This document shows positions 13,344 through 27,254 of a DNA stretch of 64,000 nucleotides, in pieces. The notes under the pieces are model-generated. The model saw only the letters and a program-made list of their open reading frames with translations. It did not search any database and was not told where the DNA came from. The stretch comes from Lutraria lutraria. Taxonomy: Eukaryota > Mollusca > Bivalvia > Venerida > Mactridae. Within the stretch, counting starts at the first letter, position 1. Every line of letters begins with the position of its first letter. The DNA lies in the NCBI GenBank assembly GCA_964023205.1, contig OZ026837.1, positions 9,466,088 to 9,530,087 on the forward strand, in the 5' to 3' direction. A program made the position numbers and the translations under genes.

Positions 13344-16121
13344 TACTGATCACGTACTTCAGTATTCTAAGAAATGCGCTATGAGAGAGTTAAACCTTTT
13401 TAATTCTTGATGAAGTAGTTTTTTATAGCATAGAATATCGATCTGCGACATATCCTTGGTGGAAATCCTGAATTAGCTTTATGTACAAGTTTTTAAAATT
13501 GCATTACGTCGTGCAATTGATTATAACGGTATAACGATAAATGTGTCTCGTGATGGGGAGACGGGGAAGAAAATACTGATTTTACCTCTTGTTATTTTAA
13601 TTCAACTCTTTCCGTTTCTTTTGACTGTTTCCGTTTATTTTAATTGTTTCCGTTTCTTTTAACTCTTGTAACCTGGTTTCTGGTTCGATCGATTATTGAT
13701 TGATTTGTAATTCATTTGGTATTTAGCCCTTTTCACATGACATCTACAACTTTTACAGGGTATCTGTTTATTATAAATAATTCCTAGTTTTGTACTTAAG
13801 GTATATGAACACCATTTTTTACAATGATTTTCATAATTTGTTCCATACTTTCATTCTTTTAATGAATGGCTTTTGGAGATGTCTTAATCTCTTTGATAAG
13901 CGACCGCCTTTATAGAAATAATATTCCAATTTAAATTTCCACGATCTGAAAAGAACGCCGCGTGTACGTCGGATGTGCGTGTATATAGCACACGCACACA
14001 CTCACACAAGCAAACAGAAAACACTGGAAATTTAAGAGTTTCTAAAGCTAGTCTCTGTTTTTTTGTATTTAAATATCCAAATTAGAATCACTAAATGCGA
14101 ACATTGCGTGATGAAGGTCAATTTGTAACAAAATACTCGAGTTTTCATCTCCTGCATCTTCTGTAGAAAACCATGTTAGAATGTTAATGTTGTATTCGAA
14201 CAACATGTTACGTGTGACAACATCAGTTGCACAATTTTATGTGTACCAATTTAGTTGGTACGAATAAATCTTCTCGAATATAAAATTTTATGCAACACAA
14301 TTTGCAATATACTAGTTTTTTTTGTTACCATAGATACTTTTATGATTGAAATACAAAGAAAGTGTGCCTGATTGTCTATACATTCATGTTTTTGTTCCGA
14401 ATAAAGCTAACCAAATATTGATGCAGCAGAAGATAAACATGATTTGTTGCTGGAATAAAGATGCTTGGCGTGCATTTACATCCGACGTTGAATGTTTGGC
14501 GCCGTGATGTTGTTTCCGTGTTAGGATATGGCAGAATAGAAATTGTTGCACAGACTTTACGCAATATTGCGGGATAAATATGTTTTCTAAAGATTTCCTT
14601 TTTTCTCCCAACTTTCATTCAAAACAGTCCTTGAAGACAAACAATTCCGAAACGCAAAGTCTTCAAACACGTAGGTCTGAAAAAGACCAACACCGCAAGC
14701 ATAATCAGCATAAAGCTTACCGTGATGTTCGTCGTGTTGGAAGACAATAGTTCTGCTAATGGTTGTAGCAGTATTGATCGAGACAAGATTAAGTGAATAA
14801 GTAAATGATGAACGAAATATATCATAAACGAATGGTTTTATTTGATGGATGCGTTTTCCGCTCGTTTATGAATCAAGTAACCTATTACTCGGATTCATCC
14901 ATAACGTTTTTATGTCTGTACGGGGAGCATAAAAGTCGGAGGATTTAAAACACAGCTAGAATGTAGTGCCCGAGAAGAATGTGTCATTGTTTCTCCTATT
15001 CGTTTGTCTGTGGATAAAATGTAAGAGAATGTTACCAGAGAAAATCCAAACCGCGCAGCAATTCAAATTGACTTTATAATAAACTCTAATGTCGCTTCTA
15101 TGTTGACATAGACTTTATACTTAGTCTATTTAAATGACAGTATGTTATTTACGCCAATAACATAGTTAAGCTGCATTTTAGTCAAACAATTTGCCCATAT
15201 GTATAATCAATACACACATATATATGATATTATTCAACCTCAATCAACACATCTTTCCCACATAGCCCGGAGAATCTCTTCACTATGAAGAGAAGTAGAT
15301 CTATAATCATGTAAACCGGCCCTGATTCTATAAGTAGAAGAGCTGTTAACGTTGCATACTACAAGTTAGATTTACTCCGTTCATTTCTTCTGTTTATAAA
15401 TATCTCACGCATCTCTCAATTTTACCCATAACTATGTGCTCTTTCCATTCTCATACACTGTGGACACCGGACTTAATTTCTTCCTGGACATATTTTTAAT
15501 TATAGAAGTAACATAGTTCCCGTGTTTGTTAGCGGAGATTCGGGAGTTCTCAAGAAATATATGCATTTACTTGTTTACCATCTTGTAAATCTATGAATAC
15601 CACTAGTCGTTCCTTTTTTCAATTCTTTCGTCTATGTCCATCGTTCCTGAAAGAGCGTGACAGTTTTCGTGTTATCTTATATTTAAGGTAAGCATTGTGT
15701 CAATTTATACAAATCCTTCCACATTGTTCACACCAAATTGAATTAACACTTTACATCGTTAATGGTGAAAGATCACCTTATTTCTCTAGCTTCAACAAAA
15801 GTATTTTGTCAAATAGTCAGTGACTATCATCTCTTTGAGTGTAAATATGTGGTCTTTGTCGTTGTTCAGGTTGAATTAACCACGTATGCTTGTATTGAAT
15901 AGTAAACTTCTGGACTTACAGCCTTTTGGTTTCTATTCGCTAATTGTATAGGTATATCTATAGTGAAATGACTAATGCATATATGGCACCTTGCACAAAT
16001 TGTTGCAATTTAGCTGAACAACACTTTAGTACATCCATTCATCGAAGACTAACAATATTATGAAAGGGGCTTTCAAATCGCTTAACTTACTTGTGTGTAT
16101 CTGATCCAATACAAACAGGAA
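13344..16121. other. Intergenic DNA with a short pyrimidine-rich tandem repeat
   Basis: No gene is supported. At 13,600-13,665 the word TTTCCGTTTCTTTT is repeated imperfectly several times. The rest is AT-rich unique-looking sequence with only short open frames. Confidence 0.5.
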
Positions 16122-16320
16122 AGGTCTATTTCATATCATTTTCATTGAAATTGAAGTATCTGCCAATATCTGTCTTTGATGTCACGCATGCAAGAAGCGT
16201 CCATCATATATCATTTTGATTGAATTCGGAAATATCTCCTAATATGTGTCTTTGATGTTATGCATGCGAGAAACGTCTATTTTATATCTCTTTGGTTGAT
16301 TGAATCACGTCTCGTATAAT
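16122..16320. repeat. Diverged tandem repeat, ~76-bp unit, about 2.5 copies
   Basis: The block from TCTATTTCATATCATTTT through GTCTTTGATGTCACGCATGC, about 76 bp, recurs as TCCATCATATATCATTTT ... GTCTTTGATGTTATGCATGC, and then partially again as GTCTATTTTATATCTCTTT. The copies differ by scattered substitutions. Confidence 0.65.
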
Positions 16321-18267
16321 ACTTATTTTCTACTACATCATGTATCATTAATGACCAGAGAATTTTATGACGTACAATTACTCTTAAATTGAAGTACTAA
16401 CTCGTATTGCTATTTACATAACCACGAAGTACATGTTAAATGCAATAGGACTAGACTTAGTTCTGAGAAAACTCTTCGAAAAAAGTAACGATACAAATGG
16501 CTGTCCTCCAGTAACTTATCTCCCCTCTCTCTGTGGCGGCTCTGAAATGCCCAAAGCTGACACAACATTGACTTGATGAACTGCATAAACACGAAGCAAT
16601 CGAACTGATGTTAATTCATTCACGTGTTAATCAGTATTCAATGATCATCGCTTCTGTCAAACTAACGTTGGCATCAAAAGGCATAATCAATTTTGATGTG
16701 AATAGTTCGGCATTGTAATCAACCACTGATGATTATCATTTATTCGTTCGAATCAATATCACATATTGATAACATTTCGCATAAGAAATTATTATAATTT
16801 TAGATTTACACCCTTAAGTGGTACGGTGATTTCATTATGTTGTTGATTCAAATAATGAGTTCATAATTTTGTGCAATTTAATGGTGCATGTATGAACTCA
16901 TTTGTATTATTGAACCAGCGATGTTTACACCCACTTAACGTGCGACCAACAACAACACCGAGCTTTGAATGCTGGGATGGAAATACTTGAATCTTTTGAC
17001 TGTGGTAAAAATATGAGGGTACGCCATAGGACTCATTTTTTCATATAAACTTTGACATTAATGACATATGTAATAAAACTAGAGCGCTAATATAAACTTC
17101 GTAATAATTTTAATTAGTCCGTTTTTGTTCGGTCTCAGAATAATTGAAATCAAATTATTTTCCCAGACTTTTCACAGCCGCGTATGAATAAAAATCCAAA
17201 GTTTGACAGTGGTGCGTATTGGAATAGAGGTTAGTGTCGTATTGACGACACAGCTGCTATTTATAGAATGACTAAACCGGAATAGATTGTTATATATCTA
17301 ATTAACAGAGCATGCTGGTTGCATGGTGAAATTCCAAGTATGTCTACCTTTCCGCTCTGAGAGCTTTTATCATTTCTATTGTATGAACTTCTTTGACAAA
17401 GTCAAAGTTCAGTAATAAGAACCACGTCGAACAGAACAACACAACGCTGATTTACATCTCAGTGTCTTCGTGTTGGTTATTTGTTTTATTTATTTACTAT
17501 TAAGTGAAAAGAAACGGTTACATACTGATGCAATCGACCTAACAAACACGGATCTGGAACAAACGAGAACATATAGTGATGGACATGTTAAATACATGTT
17601 TTCAAAAACCTCATGTATACCATACTAAAGAATTACTTTCTGTTATTTTTAAGTTGTATACAAAAAGGTACCACCGCGTTTATTCTAATGAGAATTAAAA
17701 ATAAATTAAAAACTCATTTTCCAAGAAATGTCACATACAACGAGCGATCTAATCACACAGACTACAAAACAGTATATTAACCATCATGCCACTCATCAGC
17801 CCTCTCGCATGCAAACACGTGCATCCACGCACGTAAGCACAACTACACTACGCAGTACCACGCTTAAAACTGACAATCGATTAAAAAACTTATAATCTCT
17901 CCTCCCAGATCCTTTAGCAACACTTAATAACACTGTTACAAAGCCATGAGACGAGTCACAAAAGAAGCCACACAGCAACATGCAGAAAACATTACAAAAA
18001 CATAAATAATGTCGGCAGTGTCTGATACTGAATTAGATGAGAAAGTCGACAAGTTCTACTTCTGTTTTAAATGTGTTGTTGTGTCTCCAGAGATGTCGAT
18101 TAGGTAATTAACTTAGGAAGGACAAATGTATTGTACTTGACAAATCCATGTGGTGTTCTTGTTCTGTAGTAGTATCCTGATGCAAATGCATTTCTTGTGC
18201 AACTTAGACATTAAGCTAAATATGCATTATGCGTACGTGTACAAAAAATTCCAGTCAAGGAAATATA
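16321..18267. other. Intergenic DNA, no gene recognised
   Basis: AT-rich sequence without a recognisable coding exon, RNA gene or long repeat. Confidence 0.5.
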
Positions 18268-18433
18268 TACAGTAAAACCTTTGAAAACCGAAATTCTCTG
18301 AAAATCGGAGAAATTTCATGTCCCAGTTTTACGACATTTATTAATAGTTCTCTGAAAACTGTTATTCTCAGTAAACCTGACTTTTGGCCTAGTTCAGATA
18401 GGATCCGGTTTTCAGGGGTGTTAGTTTACAGTA
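18268..18433. mobile_element. Short MITE-like element
   Basis: The left end TACAGTAAAACCTTTGAAAA is an imperfect inverted match to the right end, which reads GTTTTCAGGGGTGTTAGTTT followed by ACAGTA, with a small insertion. The internal part is rich in CTCTGAAAA words. No open reading frame of note. Confidence 0.5.
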
Positions 18434-18842
18434 TACTTAAACTACGCATGGGTCCAGTCCGATACAGACTAAAAATCACATTTAAAAAAACTATATATTG
18501 AGGCCAAGGACTTATATGTATGTATATAAGTCCTCATTGATGCGTATGGAATTCCCCAACCTAATCTTTGTGGTAGACTTTGTCTTGGCTAGCTTACCCA
18601 GTGGTATTGAAAACAACCATATAGAATATAAATCCCACATTCATCAACTGAAGATGGATTTTGTTTATTTGGCTCCAAGACGAACATGTTATTCCAATCC
18701 TGTTTCTCAATCATTCCAAGAGCTGACTTCAATTCACAAATTAGATTATATTGGATTTTATTCAGACACTTCATTTTCCAGGAGCTAAGCTGTAGAGCTA
18801 AATGTGATAAAAGTGTTTAATCAAGACGTAGTATGCAAGCGC

Positions 18843-19115
18843 TAATGAAAACTTCGCAATCTTGTTAACTTTAGGAATGGATTTAACTTTGACAGTCTAT
18901 TTGCATTCGTCGGTATCATATTTACTTAACTCTGGTAATATATCCTATTTTTATACTAGCGGTTTTGTACGACGTCTTCCAAACAAGTTTTAGTATCACC
19001 TTCACGTACATAATACAATTATGAAAACTTTGTGATCTTGTTAAGTTTGATTGGAAAATAAATATACTTTGACGGTATATTTTCATTAGTCGGTATTCAG
19101 GTAATATATCGCATA
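18843..19115. repeat. Diverged tandem duplication, ~177-bp period
   Basis: The segment beginning ATGAAAACTTCGCAATCTTG at about 18,846 recurs as ATGAAAACTTTGTGATCTTG at about 19,021. The match continues into related text: ACTTTGACAGTCTATTTGCA versus ACTTTGACGGTATATTTTCA, then CGTCGGTAT versus AGTCGGTAT. It is an old direct duplication. Confidence 0.6.
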
Positions 19116-20935
19116 CTCACGGAGAGGCAGATTGCACGGCAGTCGTCGAAATCAGTTCCAATATTACATACGTATACAAGTCAGTCATTTCGTAAGGAAC
19201 AACTTAATGCTGATTTATAAACCTAAGATGAAAAGCATACGCCAATTAATGTAGCATCTTCAAATCACAGAGAACTGACTGCCTCACTCCGATTTCTAAA
19301 TACGTGACTTAATATGGCTTGCCAATAATTTCAACTGACGTCAGTCGCGAGGTCAACTTCAACATTAAGTACAACTGATGTTGCACTCATTCTGCTCTGA
19401 TCTTTATATTCCCCAAAGGCCGTATCAAAAAAAAGTTAGAAAAAGTAATTTCAATTTCTGTCACTTTCGGTCGCTTTTAGTAGGAAAGAAAAAGATTAAT
19501 GAAAGTATGGTTTTACCCAATGGGTATGCGAGTAATTTGCCATGTTTAGACTCTAAAATAACCTGCGCAATTTAGTCAAAGTCAGAGAAATAAAAACAAA
19601 GCCATGGTGATCATTATCGTTATTAATAATATCCACACAGATCTAGCAGAAATAAGTACACGAAATATTGAGGCGGAATGGAACAAAACATAGAAATTAT
19701 TAGAAAATACAATCTACCTAAAAGATATTTCTGAAACGTATGAACAAAGTATTAATACTCAATGGAAGTGCTCTGGGATAAAGGTATTGCATGCTTATGT
19801 GTCGTTGCTACATAGGTATAAGTACTATTCATTTAAGATTAGTGGAATTTTACTTGGAAAACATAAAATCTATCAAATTTCAAATGTTTTGTACACATTA
19901 TACTTTTTTAAATAAAGTTAATGTGGCATAATGTCATATGTCACCTTAAATGTGTGTCATAACGAATTGTTGTTGTTATGGACGCAACGGAACATAATAT
20001 TAATTAATAATAATTCAGCATTTTCATGGTAACAGTTTATCCAATGAACAAAACTATAAGACATTATCAGCGCCTATATCTACAATCCAATTACTATATC
20101 ATAAAAACAATTATAAACCACTTTTAGTATGCTTTAGGAATACCAAACAGCTATGATTACCTTGTTAACAACAAAGACGCAATAAATAATGATGATCTAA
20201 TATAATACACACTTGGCGAACCAAAGCCATGAAATAAAGAACTGAAACTTACTTAAAGCATGTGATCACTTTCTCAATGGAAACACTGATTGTGATATAT
20301 GTCTGTGATAAAATTCACTAAACGACTTGTTGCTTTTAACAATTCAGCGGTTCGTTTCCACCAAACCATATCAATGTCAACAAAAGAATGGAAGAGAGAA
20401 ACAACTTTCGTAATTACCATTTTTAATGCAGGAATTGATTTGGTCGACAAGAATACACCTAACGAATTAGAATTTTGTTATTGGTATTAATGTATGGTAT
20501 TAGTCAATTTACTTCTAACTTAAATTCGCTGCAAGTTTTATTATGATTAGATTAACGTTAGTTTCGGTTTGGGGATCAAGTTTCGGGGCATTTAGAATGT
20601 CATTCGGCTACTAATTGTTTTGGGTGTCATTAGAAGACCGTCCTAAGGCAAACCATGCATGAAAGTGTTTAGTCCCATTTAGTCCATGTTTGTTTCTCTT
20701 TTATGTGGGTTTTTGACTGATGTCTTTTTGGAAGGTTATATTTTGTTAAGAGTTGAATGATTTTTGGTGTGTTTTTTGTCATCTTCTACATATCCGTTTC
20801 TTGTCTGTTCTTGTACAGTTAATGCATGGGACTGTCATTTGTACCAAAAGTACCGAGGTAATGATATTCTAATGATAAACTTATCGAGTTCAGATAGTGC
20901 TCGTGATATCGATGCTGGAAATAACAAAGTTACAC
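19116..20935. other. Intergenic DNA, no gene recognised
   Basis: AT-rich sequence with short open frames only. Nothing recognisable in either strand. Confidence 0.5.
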
Positions 20936-21117
20936 TACAGTCAAGCCTGTGTTAGCAGTCACCTCCGAATAAAGGCCACCCTTTGAATAAAGGCCACTAT
21001 TTCAAAAACTTTCGTAGATTATTAAGAACAAAATGGCCGCCAAATAACGGTCACTTGTCTATAAAGGTCACATTCTGTCTTTTCCAAGGGTAGCTTTTGC
21101 TCTCAGGTTTGACAGTA
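20936..21117. mobile_element. MITE, family A copy
   Basis: The ends TACAGTCAAGCCTG and CAGGTTTGACAGTA are inverted matches. The inside carries two close copies of AATAAAGGCCAC. The vocabulary is shared with the elements at 13,006 and 26,360 (AACCTGTG-type ends, TCCGAATAAAGG). It is non-coding. Confidence 0.55.
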
Positions 21118-24100
21118 CTTAAAATATCTTCAGATGTAACGATTCTTCAATACTATCATTGTTTTGAAATGACTTTAATTTGGATGTAATGTTTTGTTGA
21201 AAAAAAAACATGTTGAATAAAGGAAATTTGTTATGAAAACGTGATATGATTTTGGAAGGTGCCAGTGCTTTAAGTCATGTTCGTAATTTGTTACCGCGTA
21301 AAAAAATCATTTTCAAACTCACTTAATTAAAGAGCAAAGTTGGTTCTTAAACATGTGCAGAAGTGTATTCGTTATTCCCTGCAAAATTTATTTGTAATGC
21401 TTTACACAGGATACTAAAAAGAGTGATTTCAATTTTATTCAACAGTGTTTCAACTATACAGTTATTGGTTTGAGAACAAGCATGATAGCTAACAAGTAAT
21501 ACACTCTTGGCCTCTATGTTCGACAAAAGCATTTTATCCGCAAAGAAGCAGAGTAATCATTGACATTTGCAACACGCTAGAATCACATAAGTCATTAGGT
21601 TGATGTATTCGTTTTCCCAAGAAAAGCTTTAAGATTAACGTACACATTTTACATTAGATCCCTTAATAACCATATATAGGTTTCCATCTACTTCACAAAT
21701 GTTCTCTCTGTACGTCTAATGCAGCTTACATTTGGCATTTGGTATGATGTGCTCGGTTACTAATAGTGTTAGCAAATGGAAGAGTACATTGTTAATGTGT
21801 TTTCTATATCCTAATTTAGTTGCCTTAATATGTCTAAGTGCTAGCACTGAACAGATGCCACATGGGATCCGCACAATATCCGCTCAGTAGCTGCGGAGTC
21901 TACACTGCCCTGAAATTACAAGATTTCCGTACAATCTCCACGCATTGCATTGTAAGTGAATTTAACTCGCCACAAACCTTTGGAATCGTATAAGAAATAG
22001 CATGATGCTCGTAGACAATATGAACAAAAACATCGTATCCCTAAATCAAACACGATGCCACTAAATGCCACACTGAACAACGTTGACCAAGGCATCCCAT
22101 GACGCCCTGGGCAAATTTGAGTCAGGCAGTATATGTAGTATCATACGTAAATTATTGATCATGTAGTACTTTTGAGGATAAGAACCAGCTGTGCCCGTCG
22201 GAATATTTAAAACTCCTGTTTAACAGTCGACTTTTCCAGATAAACCCCTTGGGCTGACAGCGATAATTTTAAAGCATTTACGATTTTAGCAATTTGATAG
22301 ACTTAGTGACAGTTTAAGTTAATGATTATCGACGACAGTATGAATCCTCGTTTTTGTATTTTTGTTTGAATATGCATTATGATTATGTTGATAAAATATA
22401 CAGTGTTAGGATGTCCCTGATAGTGATATATTGCTTGTCTGCGAAATATTGACAGTGTATAAAATTATCTCACAAAATCAAGTCTTGTTCAACCTATTAC
22501 TGTTTGCTTCCCTGTCTGTATATAGTTTCATTATATTCAGTTAGAGGCCTTCAATCAGATAACCACTATGTACGACTATGTATTCTCGTATATCTTCAGA
22601 AGAATTTATTTCGTCTCAATCAGTTGTCAGTTTGTCATAAAATTAATCCCCCAGTCGAATATAGAATAAATTGACTATTTGCCTGTTTGTGCAATGCAGG
22701 CATTGGTGGTTCTCGTTGATAAATAATTTGCGTTGGGCGTTTATGAATACTTTGGCAAAAACTTAAACCATTGTTAACATCTCTATAGAAGAATAAATGT
22801 GTGTACTTTTCTAATCGAAATTGGCGAAACGTTTCACCCATGCGAATGAATTCTAGACTGCAGGTGCAATTATTATTTCCACTTGCCGGTTTCAATTACC
22901 ATCAGTATCTACAAGCAAACTCGTAAATATCTCGTTAGGTGTTTGTCAGTTGGTAGTTCCAATGTTCAACTGACGATAAATCTTCATACTTGTCTCCTTT
23001 GTGGCAACAGACGTGTAATGGAGCTAGTCGTAACTTAGTGTCCATAGCTGACGGTCCCGTCACAAGTATTGACTAACTTAAATGTAAGAGTGTGTAATTT
23101 TTGTGTAATTATGTTACTAGCATGTGTGATTTTGTTTTACTACCATGCTTATTTGTGCAATTTTGTTACTAACTAATTTGCGTAATTGCATTCTATCTTG
23201 CGTATTTTTGAAATTCTGTTACTAGCATGTGTTTTTGTGTAATTCTGTCACTATCCTAATTATGTTTAAAATACTGTCCCATGCTTCCACATCCTTACAT
23301 TATAATAATTATGTCTTGCAAGCATAAAATCATAAAAAGTCCTTGAACCGCACGGATTCGCATATTTCAATTTTGGTGTCGTATATCAATTATCGCCAAT
23401 GATGTCGGATCTTCAGTGTATCAATAATCATAACAAAGTTTACTGGCGGCGCTAGTTCCTGACTGGGATTCTGAAGCAAATTTGTTATTGTCTTATTTGT
23501 TTGTTCCACGCTTGGCATTTATAAAACAGACACATATTCACATGTATAAGTCTGTCTACTGTATATTTGATTGGAAGTAGCAGATTTATTACTCTTAGTA
23601 AATGTTTATTTAATTTAACGTTTTTCTTTTCGCTATAATACAACTTGTGTGTATACGTCCACATGACCATAAGCCTTCAGACGAGGGTAATGAGAAAAGA
23701 AAATTGTTGCATTTACAATTACCCGTCCAATCGTGAAATAGGAAAAAGGCCTACAACAATAACGGTAAACACGACCATCTCTTCTGGTCTAAAGCTATCT
23801 TCTAGTAATGCCATAGTAATCATTTGTCTGTCTGTGTTTGATCCATGTTAGTATTACATTGATGTTTTGCTGTGCGTTTTTTGGAATTTTAGTATCGTAT
23901 TTAACTATATTGCATTTACTATAACCCATGTAACTCTGTCGAACGTTGAATGCAACATTTAACCATCTCGTACACCGGGCTACCATTGGCAATGGGTTTA
24001 TTATTTGTACCAGCAAATCTCTTGTCTACATTCCATTCTATCCAAGCTTGGTTGTCTTCGAGAAGAATTTTTATGTAGGAAAATAATAAATTGCGATGTA

Positions 24101-24243
24101 AACAGTAGTAATTTTGACATTATGTGTAATTATTGATATAAAGTTTACGTAAATAATCAACTTACATAAACTTAATGACTGTGATCTACCGAAAAGAGAC
24201 AGATGTTTAAATTTGACAATATCTAGTAAACAATATAATTATG
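21118..24243. other. Intergenic DNA with a degenerate short repeat
   Basis: No gene is supported. Between about 23,080 and 23,260 the words GTGTAATT, TTTTGTTACTA and TAGCATGTGT recur irregularly, suggesting a decayed tandem array with a period of a few tens of bases. Confidence 0.45.
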
Positions 24244-24244
24244 C

Positions 24245-25110
24245 AAGCGATTTAACAAGGTGAATACTTCTATGTCAACTTTAATAGCTAAGGAAAGATC
24301 TTTAAAATTTTGGCAAAAAATCATGTCGACAAACGATTCGTTTATAAGAAAAATTTATGATGAGCAGTGTACTTTGAATAATTCAAACAGCTGGGCTTTT
24401 AAAATAAATAACGCAATTGACTCTCTAGGCTATTATTATGTTAGAAATACTTATAACGTAAATTGTAATTATTTCCCCTTACTTAAAAGAACGATGCGTG
24501 ATAATTTTATTCAACATTGGAAAAGCACTATTAATGACATGTCAAGATTAAATTATTTTAGTAAATTCAAAAATGACTTTTCATGTTCCAATTATATAAA
24601 TCTCATTGAAAACGATAAGTTGAGAAAACAAATTACATCTTTTAGACTATCATCTCATAAATTACTTATAGAGACTGGGAGATCAAATAATATTGCCCGT
24701 GAAAATAGATTATGTAAATTCTGTACTTTAAAACAAGTAGAAACAGAGTTTCATTTTCTTCTTTGTTGTCCAAAATATTCACTCATTAGAAAAAAATATC
24801 TTGGTAATATTCCTTGGCCATCCTTAAATAAATTCTATAACATTTTAACTACAAACAACAAAAAAATGCTCTACAAGTTAGCTTTATTCCTAAAAGAGGC
24901 ATTTTCAGAACGCAACAACTGTCTTACGTCATAATTTTGTTTTATTGTCAATTTGCATTTAACCGCTGACTGCATTGTACTAATGTTTTGTATTTTGTAT
25001 TGTATTTATATGCATTTTCTATATTTCTGTCATGTTTGTATTGCTTTTGTACTGTTTTGTGTACCATAGGCAAGTATTTGCCGATCTGTAAATAAAGTAT
25101 ATATATATAC
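24245..25110 (+). pseudogene. 5'-truncated LINE: C-terminal tail of a non-LTR retrotransposon reverse transcriptase, with 3' UTR
   Basis: An open frame of 224 codons (24,260-24,934) has no proper start and looks like the C-terminal region of a LINE ORF2 protein, beyond the polymerase domain. The signature is RLSSHKLLIETG, followed by LCKFC and then ETEFHFLLCCPKY, the Cys/His zf-RVT-like tail common to mollusc and cnidarian non-LTR reverse transcriptases. The frame is stopped upstream at about 24,236 and no polymerase motif (such as FADD) is present, so the copy is 5'-truncated, as is usual for LINE insertions. After the stop comes an AT-rich 3' region with CTGTAAATAAAGTATATAT near 25,085-25,105. 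A second, older LINE tail lies near 31.5 kb in the opposite orientation. Confidence 0.75.
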
Positions 25111-26359
25111 TTTAGGCTTAGCCTTCACTCGTGGACAGCGTGTTCTTGTATTGAAACTTAATTATTATGTCGTATAGTCGGTGCAAGGTATTATGTTCTG
25201 TTTGTACCAATTCCAAGGACTTCTACTTGGCTTCTTGACATTTGTAATTCTATTCTATAATTGTGTGAATGCATCTATGTACACTTTGTTACTATTACAC
25301 TAGCTATGTTAATTACTCAATTATAATGGTACTTTGGTCATTCGTATAGCTTCTCCAAAACTTAGGATTGTATTAAATGTTTTATTTTGTATTTAGGTGT
25401 ATGTATGGTAGTATAGTTATTTATTATACGTATATGTTGGAAATATGTTGAAAATATGTTATCCTCATGGGCCAATTTGCCTAATGGATTTAAAAATAAT
25501 CTTATCCATCTTTACATTACATTCCAATTTAACCATATTAGATCATATATTCATAATTATTTAGTAAAAACACCATCTCACAAAAACATAATAATGCTTG
25601 ATGCACATTATATTATGATATGAAGCTATTGTTTCTTTTTTAATTTATAGTGTTAGAAAGCTGAGTATTCGGTGCAATTAATCCTAACTGAAAATGTTTA
25701 GAGAAAATAGCAGGTCCTGTTTAGAAAGAATAAGTTGTTGTTATTAGCTATGGATATGATCTAATGTGCACACATTTCACCTTGGAAATGACCTGGTGTG
25801 ATGTGCATGAATCTTGGGATAACCGATGACTCACCTCGACAATCTACGTGATACTCCGGAATAACTTTGAAACTGGGACTTTATGGTAGCGTGTGATAAA
25901 CCGTTTTAACGCTTGTTTGAACTATGTCAGAATATTAGTATAAATGTGTCACCAAATAAGTAACCAAATATATCAAATCAACAAACTGAAAGAAACACGA
26001 GCTAGTTCTTCACCATTAGGTTAAAATTAATTAAAGAAATGGTAGGATATTGCAAATTCTTCTAGTTTCACTATAATGATTGAAACATTGTGAAATATTT
26101 CCATATTCAGAACATTAGTTCAGAGAAATGAACTCTTTACATTTAAGTCAACCATGCATGTTCAATTAAGTGACATGGTTGTCGGATAATGAGGACATTC
26201 GTACAAAATTTTTGATTTGCATTTTTCTCTTAAGCATTATATTTTTGTCAGACGATAATCCATCTGGGGTAATAATGCTAAAAGCCCTAATAGTACTATA
26301 AACACAAGTTAAAATCAGCTCTTAAAACAATTATTCTTACATTTGCACTCATTTGATGT
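25111..26359. other. Intergenic DNA, no gene recognised
   Basis: AT-rich. No coding or RNA gene recognised. Confidence 0.45.
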
Positions 26360-26508
26360 ACAGCCAAATCTGTGAAGAAAGGCAACCATTGGTAAAGACA
26401 ACATGTGGCTTTTATTGACTGGTGGTCCTTATTCAGAGGTCATTTTTCATAATTAACCAATGTAATTACTTTCATTCATAGGTCGGCCGCTGACACAGTT
26501 TTGGCTGT
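26360..26508. mobile_element. MITE, family A copy
   Basis: About 149 bp bounded by 15-bp inverted ends with one mismatch: ACAGCCAAATCTGTG on the left and CACAGTTTTGGCTGT on the right. It shares GAAAGGCAACCATTGG, TCCTTATTCAGAGGT and GGCCGCTGACACAG with the copy at 13,006. Confidence 0.6.
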
Positions 26509-27015
26509 GTTTACAGGTATCGTTTCTAAGTAAGGATGTCTGGAAAGAGGCTTTAAATTGAATGTTTTAGCATTATTCTATTCGGTTTAAAAAAGTATTT
26601 AGACTGAATTCATTGCCTTCATCTATTGTTTTAATAAGCTATGTTCATTCGGTCTTAAGTTCAGTATTTTTCAGTCCATTCACTCATCGATGTCATTTTG
26701 TTGAAAAAAATATTTCAACTAAATATTGATTCAGGTCCCCAAGACACTATTGTTTCTTGTGGCAGTTTCCAGGAATTTCGACAAAACCTTATTAAGTGTT
26801 CCTTCTCGAACATGCGTAAGAAAGACGCAGTTCCATTATATCATCAGGTGCCGCTTCTTATAGATGTATGTTGTAATTAACTCTGCCTGTAGAGAATTAT
26901 TGACTACTGATGTTTTAATGGCTTTGGTGTAAACGTCTGCCATATGGTTTTCCCCTTCTTAATGATTCTGATGATCGTGAGTTTGGTTAGACCGCACACC
27001 AGTCAATACATCCGT

Positions 27016-27254
27016 AAAAGAATAGTAAAATATAGTAAAAGAATAGTAAAAGAACAGTCAAATATAGTAAAGTAAAGTATAGTAAAGTATAGTAAAGAAT
27101 AGTAAAATATAATAAAGTATAGTAAAATATAGTAGAATATAGTAAAGTATAGTAATATATAGTAAAGTATAGTAAAATATAGTAAAGTATAGTAAAGTAT
27201 AGTAAAATATAGTAAAGTATAGTGAAATATAGTAAAATATAGTAAAGTATAGTA
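27016..27254. repeat. 10-bp satellite (AGTAAARTAT)n
   Basis: Roughly 20 tandem copies of a 10-bp unit of the form AGTAAAGTAT or AGTAAAATAT, more irregular before 27,060. It gives a long antisense open frame rich in Tyr and Leu that is a by-product of the repeat and not a gene. Confidence 0.9.
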
